Assembly (NCBI GenBank): GCA_965238125.1
Contig: OZ250179.1
Location: 1,054,001-1,118,000 of the forward strand
Length of the DNA stretch: 64,000 bases
Reading direction: 5' to 3'
Source: UBA6623 sp965238125
Lineage (GTDB): Bacteria; Acidobacteriota; Terriglobia; Bryobacterales; UBA6623
The position numbers were made by a program, and so were the translations under genes. Shown one piece after another: positions 25,948 through 35,879 of the stretch (the first letter of the stretch is position 1; every line of letters starts with the position of its first letter). The notes under the pieces are model-generated. The model had not been told where the DNA came from. It saw nothing but the letters and a program-made list of their open reading frames with translations, and searched no databases.

Positions 25948-27119
25948 GTGGGACAAGCGGCAACGGTACACAAGAAACTCGACCCCACGCAGACGGGGAA
26001 AGACGCCGAAAAATTGGAGCGGGGACTCCATAAACGCGTCATCGGACAAAACGAAGCGGTCGACCAGATCATCAACGTCTTTCAGACGTACCTCGCCGGG
26101 CTCAACAGCCCGGGTCGACCGATCGCGAACTTTCTGTTTCTCGGCCCGACCGGGACGGGCAAAACCCGCATCGTCGAAGCCACGGCGGAGACCTTGCTGG
26201 GCGACCCGCAGGCGGTGGTCAAGATCGATTGCGGCGAGTTTCAACACAGTCACGAGATTGCGAAGCTGATCGGCTCGCCTCCCGGCTACCTCGGGCACCG
26301 CGAGACCCACCCGTTGTTGAGTCAAGAAGTGCTCAACCAACACCACACCGACGCGCTGAAGGTTTCCTTCGTGTTGTTCGACGAAATCGAAAAAGCCAGC
26401 GACGCGTTGTGGAATCTGCTGCTGGGCATTCTGGACAAAGCAACGCTGACGTTGGGCGACAATCGCCGAGTCGATTTTTCGAAGAGCCTGATCTTCATGA
26501 CCAGCAATCTGGGCGCCGGCGAGATGAGCGCGATGATGAGTCCGGGGCTGGGATTCAGCGGACCCAAGAAGGCTTCCGAGCAGGATCGTCGCGGCGGCAT
26601 GGGAGACAAGATCTCGAGTGCGGGTATGACGGCGGCGCGTCGGAAGTTTACGCCGGAGTTCATGAACCGGCTCGACAAGGTCGTTGTGTTCAAACACCTT
26701 GGCGCCGCCGAGCTGCAACGCATTCTCGATCTCGAACTGGCGCAGGTTCACCAGCGGGTTTTCAACGGGACGCCGTTCCTGTTTCAGCTTTCGGAAGCCG
26801 CGCGCGCGCATCTGATCGAGGAAGGCACCGACGCCAAATACGGTGCGCGCCATCTCAAACGCGCCACGACCGCTCACTCGTCTACCCGATGGCGAATCTC
26901 ATCGCCACCGAGCAGATTCGAGCCGGGGATCTGGTCGAGGTCGACCTGGACGAGGAACAAAAAACGATGACGTTCGAGCGCACCGACGAAGGCCTGCCGG
27001 TCTACGCCATGGTGCGCGCCGCGGGTATCGAGATGCCCGACGACATCGATTCGGTAGCCGCCTTGGCGATGGCCGAGCAGGCCACATCGGCCCATGCGCG
27101 AGTCAACGGCCGCAAGTGA
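25948..27119 (+). pseudogene. ClpB/ClpA-like single AAA+ ATPase, frameshifted near its end
   Basis: Starts at GTG 25948 with GGGAG upstream. It contains one AAA+ module: Walker A GPTGTGKT, Walker B VLFDEIEK, a sensor region LIFMTSNLGAGEM, the Arg-finger region FTPEFMNRLDKVVVF, and a ClpB D2-small C-terminal domain. The frame breaks near 26866-26869. The first frame ends KRATTAHSS..., while the continuation RSLVYPMANLIATEQIRAGDLVEV, which belongs to the D2-small domain, is in another frame to TGA 27119. One missing base restores a protein of about 390 residues. Intact relatives are protein remodelling ATPases without a ClpP loop. Its target is unknown. Confidence 0.78.
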
Positions 27120-27186
27120 GACCAAGGGGGGCCGTCCCATTTCTTCACAGACCCTTACTCTCGCGCGGCTCGGTCAAGAGCAAAAT

Positions 27187-29534
27187 CTAGTCCAATCCCA
27201 CCTTTTCGAGCAAATCGGCGAAACGGGGCTGCTCCCGGATGGGATCGAAGACCGGGTCCACTCTGAGCCAGGTCAGTAGCGCCGCTCGCTCTTCGACCGC
27301 CCGATCCAATTGCAGGAAAGCGGCGTCGAAATCCTCGAGTCCCAAGTAGAGCAACGCCAGGCTCGCCGGGGAAACGTACTGCGAATCGGCCCGGCTGGCA
27401 ACATTCTCGAGCAACCGCTCGGCCTGCCGGGTTTCTCCGGCTCGGCCGTAGGCGTGCCCCAAAGCCGCCGCCAGAAACGGGCGATCCCCCGACATGGCAC
27501 GGGCTTGATCGAGTGCGGCCACGGCCTTGTCGTACTCGGAAAGTTCGCGATAGGATCGCCCTAAATTGTAGAAAGTACGGTAGTAGCTTTCCGAAAGCTC
27601 CAGGTTCCGCCGGAATTGCTCGATCGCTTCGCCGTGACGCCCGGCCATGTGCAACACGACGCCGACGGCATTGCTGATGGTGAGCGAGAGCGGGTCCAGA
27701 TCCTGGGCGCGACGAATCGCCTCGATTGCTTCCTCGTGGCGCCCCATGCGGGATAAATAAGTGCTGTACCGGTGGCATCGCCGGGATAGAGTTCAAGAGC
27801 GCGGAGATACGAATTCTCCGCCGCCTCCCAGTTCCATTCAAAACGGGAAAGAATCAACCCCAACGTCGAGTGCGCTTCGCCGAGTTCCGGGTCAAGAGCG
27901 AGCGCCTTTTCCGCTGCCTCCTTGGCTTTTGGCCAAACTTGAGCGGGAGGCACAAAACCGTGATTGGCCTGCAACAGCAGCGTATCGGCCATCCCTGCAT
28001 AGGCCAAGGCGGATTCGGGAGATTCGACGAGGACGGCTCGATAATGCTCCAGTGACCGCGCCAGGCCCTCTTGGGTACGGCTGTTGGCGAAAAATCGCCC
28101 TTGGAGATATTGTTCGTAGGCATCGGGCGAGATCGGACGAGTACGCGACAGCCGCAACTCCTCGGCCGGAGTGAGGCGAACGCGAATCTGGGAAGCGATC
28201 GAACGCGCCACCTCGCTCTGTAGGTCGAAAACATCCCGCAAATCGCGATCGTAGTTGCGTGTCCAGATCAGCTCGCCGCTGGAGGCTTCGATGAGCTGCG
28301 CCGTAATGCGGACGCGATCCCCTTCCCGCTGCACCGATCCTTCGACGAGATAGGAAATATTGAGTTCGCGGGCGATCCGGCTCGGCGAAACGTTGCGGTC
28401 CTTGTATCCCGCCATCGAGGTTTGCGAAATCACGCGCAAACCCTCGATCTTCGCCAGCGTGGCCGTCAACTGCTCGCTCATCCCATAGGCGAAATAGTCT
28501 TCGCCTTCAAGCCCGGAAAGATTCGTCAGCGGCATCACGGCCAGCCCCCGGCGCTCGCTTTGTGGTGACTCTTCGGTCAGCGGAGCGGGAGGATTATTCC
28601 GCCAGGGAATGAACCAACCCAACAACCCGACGGCAATCACAGCCACTCCCGCGACGAGACGAAATCTCGAGGAGTCCGGCACGGGCCCCGTAACCGGCTC
28701 GCTTACACGAGTCGTGACGTCGGCGCGCATGCCGAGATCCCGCAGCGCGCGGGACATTTCACTGACCGCCTGATAACGCCGACCCCGGCTCTTGCTGAGC
28801 GCGCACCGGACCACGGCATCCAGCCCCGGGGCGACGTCGGGGGCAACATCGTTGAGCGGCACCGGCTCTTCGTGCAGCACGGCGTAGACGATCGCGGCGT
28901 CGAACTTTCCGTTGAAAGGCAGTTTTGCGCTCAGCATCTGGTACAGCACGACACCGAGCGACCAGATATCGCTGCGTTGGTCGACGCGCTCTTCGGTCGC
29001 CTGCTCGGGCGACATGTAGGCCGGCGTGCCGAGTACTTGGCGGGTCTTATCGGAATCCGCCGAGGCGAGATCCTTGGCGATGCCGAAATCGAGGATCTTC
29101 ACCTGCCCCTTGCTGGTCACCATGATGTTCGAGCTCTTGATGTCACGGTGGACGATGTCGTTCTGATGGGCCTCCTGTAACCCGTCGGCGATTTGCACCG
29201 CGATGTCGACGGCTTGCGCCTGGTCGAGCGGACCGGAGCGAATTTTCTCGGTGATGGTCTCGCCCTCGATGTACGCCATCGCGAGGAAGATCAGGCCGTC
29301 TTCCTCACCGGCTTCGTAAATCGTGCAGATATTGGGGTGGTCGAGCGCCGCGGCCGCCCGCGCTTCCTTGATAAAACGTGCTCTTTGCTCTTTGTCTTCC
29401 AGGTAAGCGGGAGAAAGAAACTTGAGCGCTGCGGCGCGTCCCAGATGCAGATCTTCCGCCTTGTAGACGACACCCATGCCGCCCTGACCGAGCTTCTCGG
29501 TGATGCGGTAATGCGAGATGGTTCGCCCGATCAT
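27187..29534 (-). pseudogene. Ser/Thr protein kinase with TolB-like and TPR regions, frameshifted
   Basis: From ATG 29534: a Hanks-type kinase (GQGGMGVVYKAED, HRDIKSSN, DFGIAKD, GTPAYMSPEQ; residues ~10-270), a membrane helix (VAGVAVIAVGLLGWFIPW), a TolB/adenylate-cyclase-associated domain (RRGLAVMPLTNLSG to FDLQSEVARSIASQIRVRL), then TPRs. The frame breaks near 27770. One frame reads RALELYPGDATGTA then nonsense; the other resumes LSRMGRHEEAIEAIRRAQDLDPLS to the end at 27187. The resumed frame would begin with the end of a Trp-Tyr codon pair usually found there, so about 10 bases seem to be lost. The kinase half could still be made. Such receptors are abundant in Acidobacteriota. Confidence 0.82.
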
Positions 29535-29626
29535 CGTCTTCGCGCTTCAGAAAGGCGCAATCGGAAAAGAAAGTGCCGGGGTTGCGTTGCTTGTCGGGCC
29601 CTTGGCCCGCCCCGTGCTATCGTTTC

Positions 29627-31297
29627 TCAGTCGCCTTCAACGGCCTCGGCAACCGCGGCGTCGCGGCGGAACCGCAGAACGGCTTCAACCACCAGCCACA
29701 CACTCAAGGTGAAAATCGAGGCAGCTATGAACAACAGTAGGTTTTGTCCGCCGGTCCAATAGTTATTCAGCTCGTAGACCATCGCGGCGATCGTCACCGT
29801 CAGCATGAAAGCCATCGGAATGGCGGTATACCAATAGTTCACGCCGCGTTGCTTGAGATAAATCGTGATCGCCAGTAGAGTCAGACCGCCCAAAATCTGG
29901 TTGGTGCTGCCAAAAAGCTTCCACATCGCCAGCCCCACCGGTTGTCCCTGGATTTCGTAAAACGCGAAGAAGCCGATCAAGGCCACGGCGATCGTCGAAG
30001 CCGTGTAGCGATTGCCCACTTGCGGCAGGCGAACCGACTCGGCGATCTCGGCGATGTTATAGCGCAGCAGTCTCGTGCCCGAGTCGAGCGACGTCAAGGC
30101 AAACGAAACCGCGACCAGCGCGATAAAGGCTTGCGCCAACTCCATCGGCACGCCCAAGGTCGTAATGAAAGTCGCCGAGCCGTCGATGAACGCCCGCATT
30201 TTTTCCGACAGCGAACTGGCGGTCGTCCAACTCGCGTAGTGCTCGCTCCAGCTTTCGGGCGAACGGAAACCCGCCGTGCAGGCCAGCACCGCCAGCAACC
30301 CCAGCATCGATTCACCAACCATGCCGCCGTAGCCGATCGGCAGGGCATCCGTTTCCTTGTCGATCTGCTTCGAGGTCGTCCCGGAGGAAACCAGCCCGTG
30401 GAAACCCGAGACCGCCCCGCAGGCAATCACGATAAAGACGAAAGGCACAATCGGCGGCGCGCCGGCGGGGGCGGCGTCGATCACGGGCGCCGCGAAACTC
30501 GGACTCAACACGAAAAAGCCAAGATAGGCCGTCCCCAGGCCCAGGTAGAGCAATAGCGAGTTCAGATAATCACGCGGCTGCAACAACGACCACACCGGCA
30601 GCGTCGAGGCGGCAAAGGCGTAGACCAGCAGAATCAGTACCCAGCTCTCGATCGACAAATTCGGCTTGCCGATCTGCAAACCAACCACGATCGAGGCCAG
30701 CATCAAAACAAATCCGACAATCGTCGCCTTGCCGATACCCGCGCCCCGCCTGTACGTCGCCCAGCCCATCACCATCGCCACGCCCATCAAAACGAAAGTG
30801 GGGAAAACCGACTCGGGATAATATTCCACCGTGAACAGCCCCGCCACGGTGCGCACGAACACCCCCATCACCAGGCAAATCAAGAACAAAATGATGAGGT
30901 GGAAGATCGACTTGGCGCGCTTGCCGATCAAGTCTTCGGCCACCTTGCCGATGCTCAAGCCGCGGTGGCGCATCGAAACCACGAGAGCACCGAAATCGTG
31001 GACCGCGCCGATGAACAAAGTTCCCAACACCACCCAAAGCATTCCCGGCAACCAACCCCAGATCACCGCGATCGCCGGCCCCAGCATCGGAGCCAATCCG
31101 GCGATCGATGCATAGTGGTGCCCGAACAACACCGACCGCCGGCAGGGGACGTAGTCCACGCCGTCGTTGATGTCATGCGCGGGCGTCGATTTCGTCGGAT
31201 CCAGCTTGAAGATGCGGCTGCCCAAATGGCGCGCGTAAAACCGGTACACCACGACGTAGAGCACAAAACAGCCGGCGGCGGCGAAAACTGGTTGCAT
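29627..31297 (-). CDS. cstA: CstA-family peptide/pyruvate transporter
   Basis: 556 residues from ATG 31297 (an upstream extension to 31366 lies inside a palindromic repeat). At least 14 hydrophobic helices and the family hallmarks are present: YVPCRRSVLFGHHYASIAGLAPMLGPAIAVIWGW, FIGAVHDFGALVVSMRHRG, SGFHGLVSSGTTSKQI and WKLFGSTNQILGGL. CstA and BtsT import pyruvate or peptides across the inner membrane during carbon limitation. A conserved Cys-Arg pair and the HHYA segment line the predicted pore. No CstA partner such as a small YbdD-like protein is seen next to it. Transcription would start between 31298 and tRNA-Gln. Confidence 0.92.
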   Translation of the reverse strand: MQPVFAAAGCFVLYVVVYRFYARHLGSRIFKLDPTKSTPAHDINDGVDYVPCRRSVLFGHHYASIAGLAPMLGPAIAVIWGWLPGMLWVVLGTLFIGAVHDFGALVVSMRHRGLSIGKVAEDLIGKRAKSIFHLIILFLICLVMGVFVRTVAGLFTVEYYPESVFPTFVLMGVAMVMGWATYRRGAGIGKATIVGFVLMLASIVVGLQIGKPNLSIESWVLILLVYAFAASTLPVWSLLQPRDYLNSLLLYLGLGTAYLGFFVLSPSFAAPVIDAAPAGAPPIVPFVFIVIACGAVSGFHGLVSSGTTSKQIDKETDALPIGYGGMVGESMLGLLAVLACTAGFRSPESWSEHYASWTTASSLSEKMRAFIDGSATFITTLGVPMELAQAFIALVAVSFALTSLDSGTRLLRYNIAEIAESVRLPQVGNRYTASTIAVALIGFFAFYEIQGQPVGLAMWKLFGSTNQILGGLTLLAITIYLKQRGVNYWYTAIPMAFMLTVTIAAMVYELNNYWTGGQNLLLFIAASIFTLSVWLVVEAVLRFRRDAAVAEAVEGD

Positions 31298-31322
31298 GGA
31301 AAACTCCCTAAAGTTTGCTCTG

Positions 31323-31419
31323 GCGAAAAAGGGGGACTGCCATTCGATTTTCGCTCGCCGAACCACTCCGGCTCCTACACCGGCGGACGGCGAAAATCGG
31401 TGGCTCTACCCTTTTTCGC
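31323..31419. repeat. Imperfect inverted repeat (REP-like) upstream of cstA
   Basis: Arms of about 32 and 30 bases (31323-31354 and 31390-31419) are imperfect inverted copies, each bounded by GCGAAAA-type ends, around a 35-base centre. The left arm contains GGGGGACTGCC, reminiscent of REP sequences mobilised by IS200-like RAYT transposases. The element lies between the cstA start and tRNA-Gln. Confidence 0.55.
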
Positions 31420-31558
31420 GTAGTCGGACTTACACCGAACGCCGGCCGGCTTGTCCCGGACCGCGTCAAAACCTCTCATATCATAGACCAATCGTCGGAC
31501 CCCAACAGCGTTGCGGCAAGTAAATTCAACGGGCGTGATATCGTAAGAATAATCCTGC

Positions 31559-31632
31559 TGGCCGGTCGTCCAATGGCAGGACACGGGCCTTTGGAGCCTG
31601 GAATGGAGGTTCGAATCCTCCCCGGCCAGCCA
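31559..31632 (+). tRNA. tRNA-Gln (anticodon UUG)
   Basis: Acceptor TGGCCGG (31559-31565) pairs with CCGGCCA (31622-31628), followed by discriminator G and an encoded CCA. A D-arm GTCC/GGAC, an anticodon arm CGGGC-CTTTGGA-GCCTG (loop C-U-U-U-G-G-A, anticodon UUG) and a T-arm GGAGG-TTCGAAT-CCTCC complete the cloverleaf. The tRNA decodes CAA and, by wobble, CAG as glutamine. It is transcribed toward the selenoprotein gene. Confidence 0.95.
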
Positions 31633-31742
31633 GTTTCTTCCGGTTCCCCCCGCAATGCGTAAACGTCGGCGGTATTCTTGTGAGACCAAATGCCCTCCTC
31701 GAGCGACTAACCAACTAGAGGCTGTGTGTAGTGCGGATATTG

Positions 31743-32852
31743 ATGAAACGTAAATCCGTCAACCTGGCGGGTATTCTCGCTCTCGTCGTCCTGATGTCGG
31801 TTGCCTTCGCGGGAAGGCTCGGCGCCCAGGCGTCGAAGAAGGAGGCCCCGCCCGCGGCGCCGGTCGGCACGGGTCCCGAGATCGGGGAAAAGATTCCTTC
31901 CTTTGCGGCGCTGGACGAAGACGGCAAGGAGCAAACTTTCGAGAGCTTGCGCGGCCCCAAAGGTCTGTTGCTGCTCATTCACCGCTCGGCTGATTGGTGA
32001 CCGTGGTGCAAGAGCCAACTGGTTCAGTTGGAGCGCAAGCGCGAGGCTTTCGAGCAGGACGGCATCCATGTCGCCGCGCTGAGCTATGACAGCGTCGAAA
32101 TCTTGCGGCACTTTCGCAGCCGCCGGGGCATCGGCTTCACGATGCTTTCCGATCCTGATTCAGCGGTGATTCGAAAGTTCGGCATCCTCAACGACTCGAT
32201 TGCGGAGACGCACCCGTTCTTCGGGATTCCGCACCCGGGGCAATATCTCGTCGATGAAAACGGCGTCGTCCAAGCGAAGTATTTCGAGCAAAGCTACCGT
32301 GACCGCTTCACGACGGGGCTGATCATGGTGCGGCAACTCGGCGCCGATTTGGGCGCGCTGCGGACTGAAACCGAAACCGATCACCTGACGGTTTCTTCTT
32401 GGGCCAGCGATCAAATTCTCATCGGCGGCAACCGCGTCGCTCTTGTGCTCGACATCGACTTCAAAGAGAAGATGCACGTTTACGCGCCGGGGGTCGAAGG
32501 CTACATCCCAGTGAACTGGGAGCTGGAAGAGGTTGCCGGGCTGACCACGTATGCTCCGACCTACCCACAATCGGAGATGTTGCATCTGCCCGCGATCGAG
32601 GAAACGGTTCCGGTCTACGAGGGGTCCGTGCGCTTTCTCGCGGAAGTCAAGATCGGCCAAAAGAAACAGGTCGAACACTTGCTCGACGAGTTCGGCGAAC
32701 TGACGGTGCGCGGCAAGCTGCGCTACCAAGCCTGTGACGACACGATTTGTTACCTACCCCAAGAGATTCCCCTCGAGTGGACGTTTGCGCTCGACGATAT
32801 TGATCGTACGCGGGTTCCGGAAGAGCTGCGGCGGAACCGGCCCAATCCTTAG
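31743..32852 (+). CDS. Exported selenoprotein: redoxin fused to a DsbD-alpha-like domain
   Basis: The frame from ATG 31743 (GTG 31731 possible) stays open to 32852 except for one TGA at 31998-32000, so the product is 369 residues if UGA is read as selenocysteine 86. Before and after the TGA lies a continuous AhpC/TSA-type redoxin: KGLLLLIHRSADW, then U-P-W-C-KSQLVQLE, then VAALSYDSVEILRHF and FTMLSDPDSAVIRKFG. U86 replaces the usual peroxidatic/thioredoxin Cys, with C89 as partner. A signal peptide (GILALVVLMSVAFAGRLGAQA) exports it. From about residue 225 a second domain resembles the N-terminal DsbD-alpha fold (VYAPGVEGYIPVNWEL; YQACDDTICYLPQEIPLEW, Cys331 and Cys336). It should act in extracytoplasmic thiol redox. 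A nonsense mutation is the alternative, but a SECIS-like hairpin follows. Confidence 0.8.
31998..32031 (+). promoter_or_regulatory. UGA codon with bacterial SECIS-like hairpin
   Basis: TGA is at 31998-32000. A perfect 6-bp stem, CCAACT (32015-32020) with AGTTGG (32026-32031), closes a 5-base loop GGTTC, so the apical loop begins 20 bases after the UGA. Known bacterial SECIS elements lie immediately downstream with a small apical loop, bearing a G early in the loop, roughly 16-37 bases after UGA. This one fits both distance and loop sequence and would bind SelB. Confidence 0.66.
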
Positions 32853-33085
32853 CGGCCTGAAGAGCAGGATGCCTTGCCCGCCCGCGGTCGCGCGCGATCG
32901 GGAAGGGCAAGGCCTTGAGAGCCGCGCCACCGCGTGCCTGAAGGTGTTCGCGCCACGCGGATGCAGAGCCCTGAGCGCAAGCGACGGGTCAAGACCCCAG
33001 GCCGGCAACCCTGCCCCGTACGTCCTTCCGAAACCGAAATGGCCTCGCCACGCCTCCCAGGCACTCCGGCTACAATACAGTTCCC
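32853..33085. repeat. Gap with a dispersed repeat copy and a -10-like box
   Basis: No gene is seen between the selenoprotein and the enolase-superfamily gene. At 32964-32990 lies a diverged copy of the repeat whose best form is at 56488-56518 (core GAGCGCAAGCGACGGG). TACAAT at 33071-33076, ten bases before the next ATG and without a ribosome site between, may be a -10 box of a leaderless or near-leaderless transcript. Confidence 0.45.
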
Positions 33086-34162
33086 ATGAAAATCACCGCC
33101 GTTCGCGCCACGCCGATTGCCGTGCCCCTCAGTGATCCGAAGATTCCCTGGGTTTGGGGAACGTTCAGCCACGTCGTGGTGGAGATCGAAACCGACGAAG
33201 GTCTCGCCGGCTGCGGGGAAGCCTATGGCCACGGGGTCCCTCGCGCCGTCGCCGAAGTCGTCAACGAAGTGCTGCGGCCGCTCCTCGTCGGCGAAGATTC
33301 CTCGGACATCGCGGGCCTCGCCCGCAAGATGTTTCATCGCACGCATCTGTTCGGACGCTACGGCGTGACGACCTTCGCTATCAGCGGCGTCGATATTGCG
33401 TTGTGGGACTTGGCGGGCAAGCGGGCGGGGGTGCCGCTCTATCAACTATTAGGGGGCGCCGAAAGCCGCGAAGTGAAGGCTTATGCGAGTTTGGTGCGCT
33501 ACAGCGACCGCGATCAAATGGCCGCCGATGCCGAGAAGGCTTCGGGCGAGGGCTATGAGATGCTCAAACTCCACCAAATCGACATCGAGAGCATCCAGCG
33601 GGGCCGCGAGGCCATGGGCGGCGAGCCCTTTCTGACCGTCGATGTCAATTGCGAATGGCAGCCGCACCAAGCGGTCGAGATGGCCGTCGCGATGGACGAA
33701 TACGAGCTTCACTGGTTGGAGGAACCGGTCTGGCCGCCGGAAGACTTTCGCGGCCTGGCAAAGGTCATGGCGGACTCAGCCGTGCCCCTGGCCGCGGGCG
33801 AGAACGCCTGCACGGCGCATCAGTTTCGTCACATGATCGACGAGCGCGCGGTGCGTTATCCGCAGCCGAGCGTGGTGAAGGCCGGCGGCGTCAGCGAATT
33901 CCTCAAAGTCGCCGCGCTGGCCGAAGCCGCGAACATGGAACTCGCCCCTCATTCGCCCTACTTCGGGCCCGGGTTTGTGGCGACCCTTCATCTAATCGCG
34001 CACACCCGGCGGGCGCGGTGGATCGAAAAGCTCTATTGTGACCTCGAAACGTCGATCTACACGCCCGCGCTCGAGATCGAAGATGGTGTCTACACGATCC
34101 CCGAAGGCCCCGGCCTGGGCGTCGAGGTCGACCCCAAAGTGCTGAAGGAATACGCGCTTTGA
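33086..34162 (+). CDS. Mandelate racemase/muconate lactonizing (enolase superfamily) enzyme
   Basis: 358 residues from ATG 33086. The N-terminal capping domain (MKITAVRATPIAVPLSD, VVVEIETDEGLAGCGEAYGHG) is followed by the barrel: ISGVDIALWDLAGKRAGVPLYQLLGG, a KxH motif in LKLHQID, metal ligands D in TVDVNCEW, E in WLEEPVW and E in AAGENAC, and a late catalytic His in PHSPYFGPG. This KxH plus His pattern is that of mandelate racemase-subgroup acid-sugar dehydratases and epimerases, so the enzyme probably abstracts a proton alpha to a carboxylate. No signal peptide is present, so it is cytosolic. The substrate cannot be named; no sugar operon surrounds it. Confidence 0.85.
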   Translation: MKITAVRATPIAVPLSDPKIPWVWGTFSHVVVEIETDEGLAGCGEAYGHGVPRAVAEVVNEVLRPLLVGEDSSDIAGLARKMFHRTHLFGRYGVTTFAISGVDIALWDLAGKRAGVPLYQLLGGAESREVKAYASLVRYSDRDQMAADAEKASGEGYEMLKLHQIDIESIQRGREAMGGEPFLTVDVNCEWQPHQAVEMAVAMDEYELHWLEEPVWPPEDFRGLAKVMADSAVPLAAGENACTAHQFRHMIDERAVRYPQPSVVKAGGVSEFLKVAALAEAANMELAPHSPYFGPGFVATLHLIAHTRRARWIEKLYCDLETSIYTPALEIEDGVYTIPEGPGLGVEVDPKVLKEYAL

Positions 34163-34225
34163 CGGACATCGTATACCGGGAAGTCGGCGACTGTATTACG
34201 TTCAAGACGACGAGGTTACAAATCT

Positions 34226-34258
34226 CTTGAGCCGCGAAGCGGCGACAGGAATATAGCC
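34226..34258. repeat. Dispersed repeat, copy 3 (agcggcgacaggaatatagc type)
   Basis: CTTGAGCCGCGAAGCGGCGA followed by CAGGAATATAGCC is the reverse complement of 15106-15136 with one or two differences. It lies in the 34163-34395 gap, in which no gene is seen; GGAGGAGG at 34381-34388 is the ribosome site for the globin gene. Confidence 0.55.
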
Positions 34259-34785
34259 TTGCCTTCGTCCCACAACGCGGAGACGCCGCCTTGAGCAGCG
34301 ATTGGAACGCCGCGGTGGCCTCTCCTGTCGGTGTATTCTGACTGTGCCGAATACATTTTGGTAGTCTTGGGGAGACCGACGGAGGAGGATTGTTCATGAT
34401 GGGAGAGAAGGTTAGCGGAACACTGTTGGGAATCGTGTTGATCGCGCTCTTGCCGGTAGCGGTAAGTTTGAGTGGTTGCGGGGAAGAGAGGGAAATGGCG
34501 GCACCTTCACCGCCGGCTGAAGAGTCGGCGGTCGCCGAGGAAACCACGGAGCCGGCGCTCTATGAGCGGTTGGGTGGCGTCTATAGCATTGCCGCCGTGG
34601 TGGATGATTTCATCGAGCGTCTCTTGATCAATGACACCCTCAACGCCAATCCGGCCATCGATAAAGCAAGGGACAGCGTGCCGAAGGCGGGTCTGAAATA
34701 CCGCGTAACCGAGCTTGTATGTGAGGCGACCGGCGGGCCGTGCAAGTACTCAGGCCGCTCGATGAAGGACTCGCACGCGCACTTA

Positions 34786-35879
34786 TTGAGTCTCGCATAA
34801 TATCCTGTCAATCGAGACAAAGAGAAGACTGTTTCCAGAAAGCGGTAATCAAGCGCGGTTTGCGGCGCATGCGCCGCAGCGTTTTGCGGGCACGTTCGTC
34901 GAGTTCCCAGTAGTCCTTCGGACAGACGTTCGGCAACTCGTGCTGTTTCCAGTACGCCCAGATGTATTCCACCGGATTCAGCTCCGGCGCATACGCCGGC
35001 AAATACTCCGTCACGATATGGCCTTGCGAGAGTTCAATGAACTCTCGCACCATCCGACTGCGATGCGCCGGCAAGCGGTCCCAGACGATCATCAACGGGC
35101 CGTCCATGTGGCGAACCAAGGCCTGCAGAAAGTCGATGACCTCCAACTCGCCAATCGCGCCGGGATAGAGCCGAAAGTAAAAGTTGCGCAACGTCAACCC
35201 GGCCGACACCGAAAGCTTCTGCCAATTGAAGTTGAACTCCAGCAGCGGCGTCTCGCCGCGCGGCGCCCAGGTGCGGCAACGATGCGGCTTCTGACTCCAT
35301 CCGCTTTCGTCGATGAAGACGATCGTGCGGTCTTGTTTGCGGGCTTTTTTTTAATGGCCGGCCACCTCTTGCACTTCCAGTCGCGGATGGCCTCTTCGTT
35401 GCGCTCGCGGGCTTTGCCGACCGGGCGTTGCGGGCTCCAGCCGAGCGCCCGCAGGATCTTCCAGACATGGCCCTCGTGATAGCGCACGCCGAACTCGTCT
35501 CGGATCAGACGAGCCACCTGCGGACAGCTCCACAACGGCGTCGGGAAGCCGTGCGCCTCGGGGCCTTCGAGCAGCAGGATCTCCAGGCGTTCGAGCTGCG
35601 TGGCGTCTAATAGCGGCTTGCGGCCGGCGCGGCCGGCCTTGCGCAGCCCGGCCTCGCCTTGCGCCAGGTACTGTCGTCGCCACTCACTGACGGTTTGGCG
35701 GGCGACTGTCAGACGCCTGGCGGTTTCGGACTGATTGAGTCCTTCATCGAGCAAACGCATCGCTTCGAAACGGCGTTTCTCCAATGCTTCGAAATCGCGG
35801 CGCTTTCCTTTCGGTGTTCCCATACATAAGAATACGTACGGCAACACCAAAAGATGTCACTCTATTTTGCGAGACTCAA
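34786..35879 (-). mobile_element. IS630-family insertion sequence, copy 2
   Basis: A 1094-bp element with ends TTGAGTCTCGCA (34786 inward) and the same sequence inverted at 35879, and a clean TA duplication on both sides. The better-preserved ends and duplication compared with copy 1 suggest a more recent insertion. It lies in the opposite orientation to the globin gene it interrupts. Confidence 0.9.
34808..35823 (-). CDS. IS630-family transposase, two frames joined by -1 frameshift
   Basis: Starts at ATG 35823 (MGTPKGKRRDFEALEKRRFEAMRLL). A helix-turn-helix region, NQSETARRLTVARQTVSEWRRQY, and a second DNA-binding segment lead to WPAIKKK at the A8G run (T-run 35345-35352). A -1 slip there continues through TIVFIDESGWSQ, VWDRLPAH and NPVEYIWAYWK, the three catalytic acidic motifs, to the stop at 34808. 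No other lesion is seen, so this copy may be active. It matches the transposase at 5218-6233 over its whole length with scattered substitutions. Confidence 0.87.
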
